Positions 4,912-5,206 of a stretch of DNA of 5,206 bases are shown piece by piece. Every line of letters begins with the position of its first letter. The first letter of the stretch is position 1. Under the pieces are notes generated by a model, which did no database searches, was not told where the DNA came from, and was given only the letters and a program-made list of their open reading frames with translations. Position numbers and translations under genes: made by a program. Origin of the DNA: JAQVWU01 sp964628455 (GTDB lineage Bacteria; Bacillota; Clostridia; Oscillospirales; CAG-272); contig CAZVPD010000215.1 in assembly GCA_964628455.1 (NCBI GenBank), positions 1 to 5,206 of the forward strand, in the 5' to 3' direction.

Positions 4912-5206
4912 ATAATACCTCTCATAAATTTAGTTTTATATTAACATACTACATAATAATTATGAACAATTCTACTGTTTTATTCATTGCAATAAAATAT
5001 TACAGAATTTAATGCATGTTCAGTGATGCTGAAACCGCAATATTTCATTTTTAATGTGACGTATATATACGGTTGTTGCTTGCTGTATTTTTACGTAAAT
5101 ACCGCTGCAAATTCTACCGCGGAAATTCTTTCGGAAGTTACTTTTTCGTATTTTTTTTGGGCCGATTGTAAAGCTAACTGCCCCCCCGGAAAGAAAAAAA
5201 GAGTAG
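4912..5206. other. AT-rich upstream region of the oxidoreductase gene; no gene seen
   Basis: About 295 bases to the right edge. It must hold the promoter of the minus-strand oxidoreductase gene, but I find no pair of hexamers with good spacing; weak -10-like sequences occur around 4935-4975. Short palindromes include CATAAT-A-ATTATG (4952-4964), a perfect 12-bp CGTATATATACG (5060-5071) and TTTACGTAAA (5090-5099). The last 70 bases hold a T8 tract, a C7 run (5181-5187) and an A-rich end, with no reading frame, RNA or terminator that I can support. Confidence 0.5.
4918..4923 (-). promoter_or_regulatory. Ribosome binding site of the oxidoreductase gene
   Basis: GAGAGG on the minus strand, six bases before the ATG at 4911-4909. 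It is moderate in strength but ideally spaced, and agrees with the family's usual N-terminus just before the glycine-rich loop. Confidence 0.75.

Noticed and set aside
1..5206. CRISPR array, transposon ends, phage or defence genes
   Set aside because: I found no regularly spaced repeats, no terminal inverted repeats with target duplications, and no reading frame resembling a transposase, integrase, nuclease or toxin.

Overview
The window looks like the chromosome of a Gram-positive, Clostridia-type bacterium (Bacillota, perhaps of the Oscillospirales/Ruminococcaceae kind). The evidence is AGGAGG-type ribosome binding sites, SigA-type -35/-10 promoters with 17-bp spacers, strong hairpin plus T-run terminators, a lipoprotein sugar-binding protein with a Thr/Ala/Glu-rich linker, and a surface protein ending in a QTGD/hydrophobic/KKR sorting-type tail. 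The taxonomic placement is inference; no marker gene is present.

Layout, left to right. (1) Positions 1-216, minus strand: the first 72 codons of a gene that runs off the left edge, probably an (alpha/alpha)6-type glycosidase-like enzyme. (2) 217-679: a divergent regulatory region with a near-consensus promoter for the next gene. (3) 680-2140, plus: a lipoprotein extracellular solute-binding protein of a carbohydrate ABC importer, with no permease genes beside it. (4) 2141-2400: non-coding. (5) 2401-2569, minus: a self-contained tRNA-Ala(CGC) unit with a perfect consensus promoter, the tRNA and an intrinsic terminator. (6) 2570-2788: a promoter-bearing spacer with a GC-rich hairpin. (7) 2789-3691, plus: a secreted, wall- or membrane-anchored protein with a single CBM9-like domain. 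(8) 3705-3746: a terminator that works in both directions. (9) 3751-4911, minus: a Gfo/Idh/MocA-family NAD(P)-dependent oxidoreductase. (10) 4912-5206: AT-rich non-coding DNA.

All four protein genes point to carbohydrate handling: capture at the surface (CBM9-like protein), high-affinity binding for uptake (lipoprotein SBP), a probable glycosidase, and a cytoplasmic sugar or inositol-type oxidoreductase. They are four separate transcription units rather than an operon, so joint function is inference from proximity. I found no CRISPR array, transposase, integrase, phage gene or defence system, and nothing that amounts to a new system. The most notable points are the orphan SBP, the freestanding CBM9-like surface protein with a non-canonical sorting motif, and several tidy regulatory structures.
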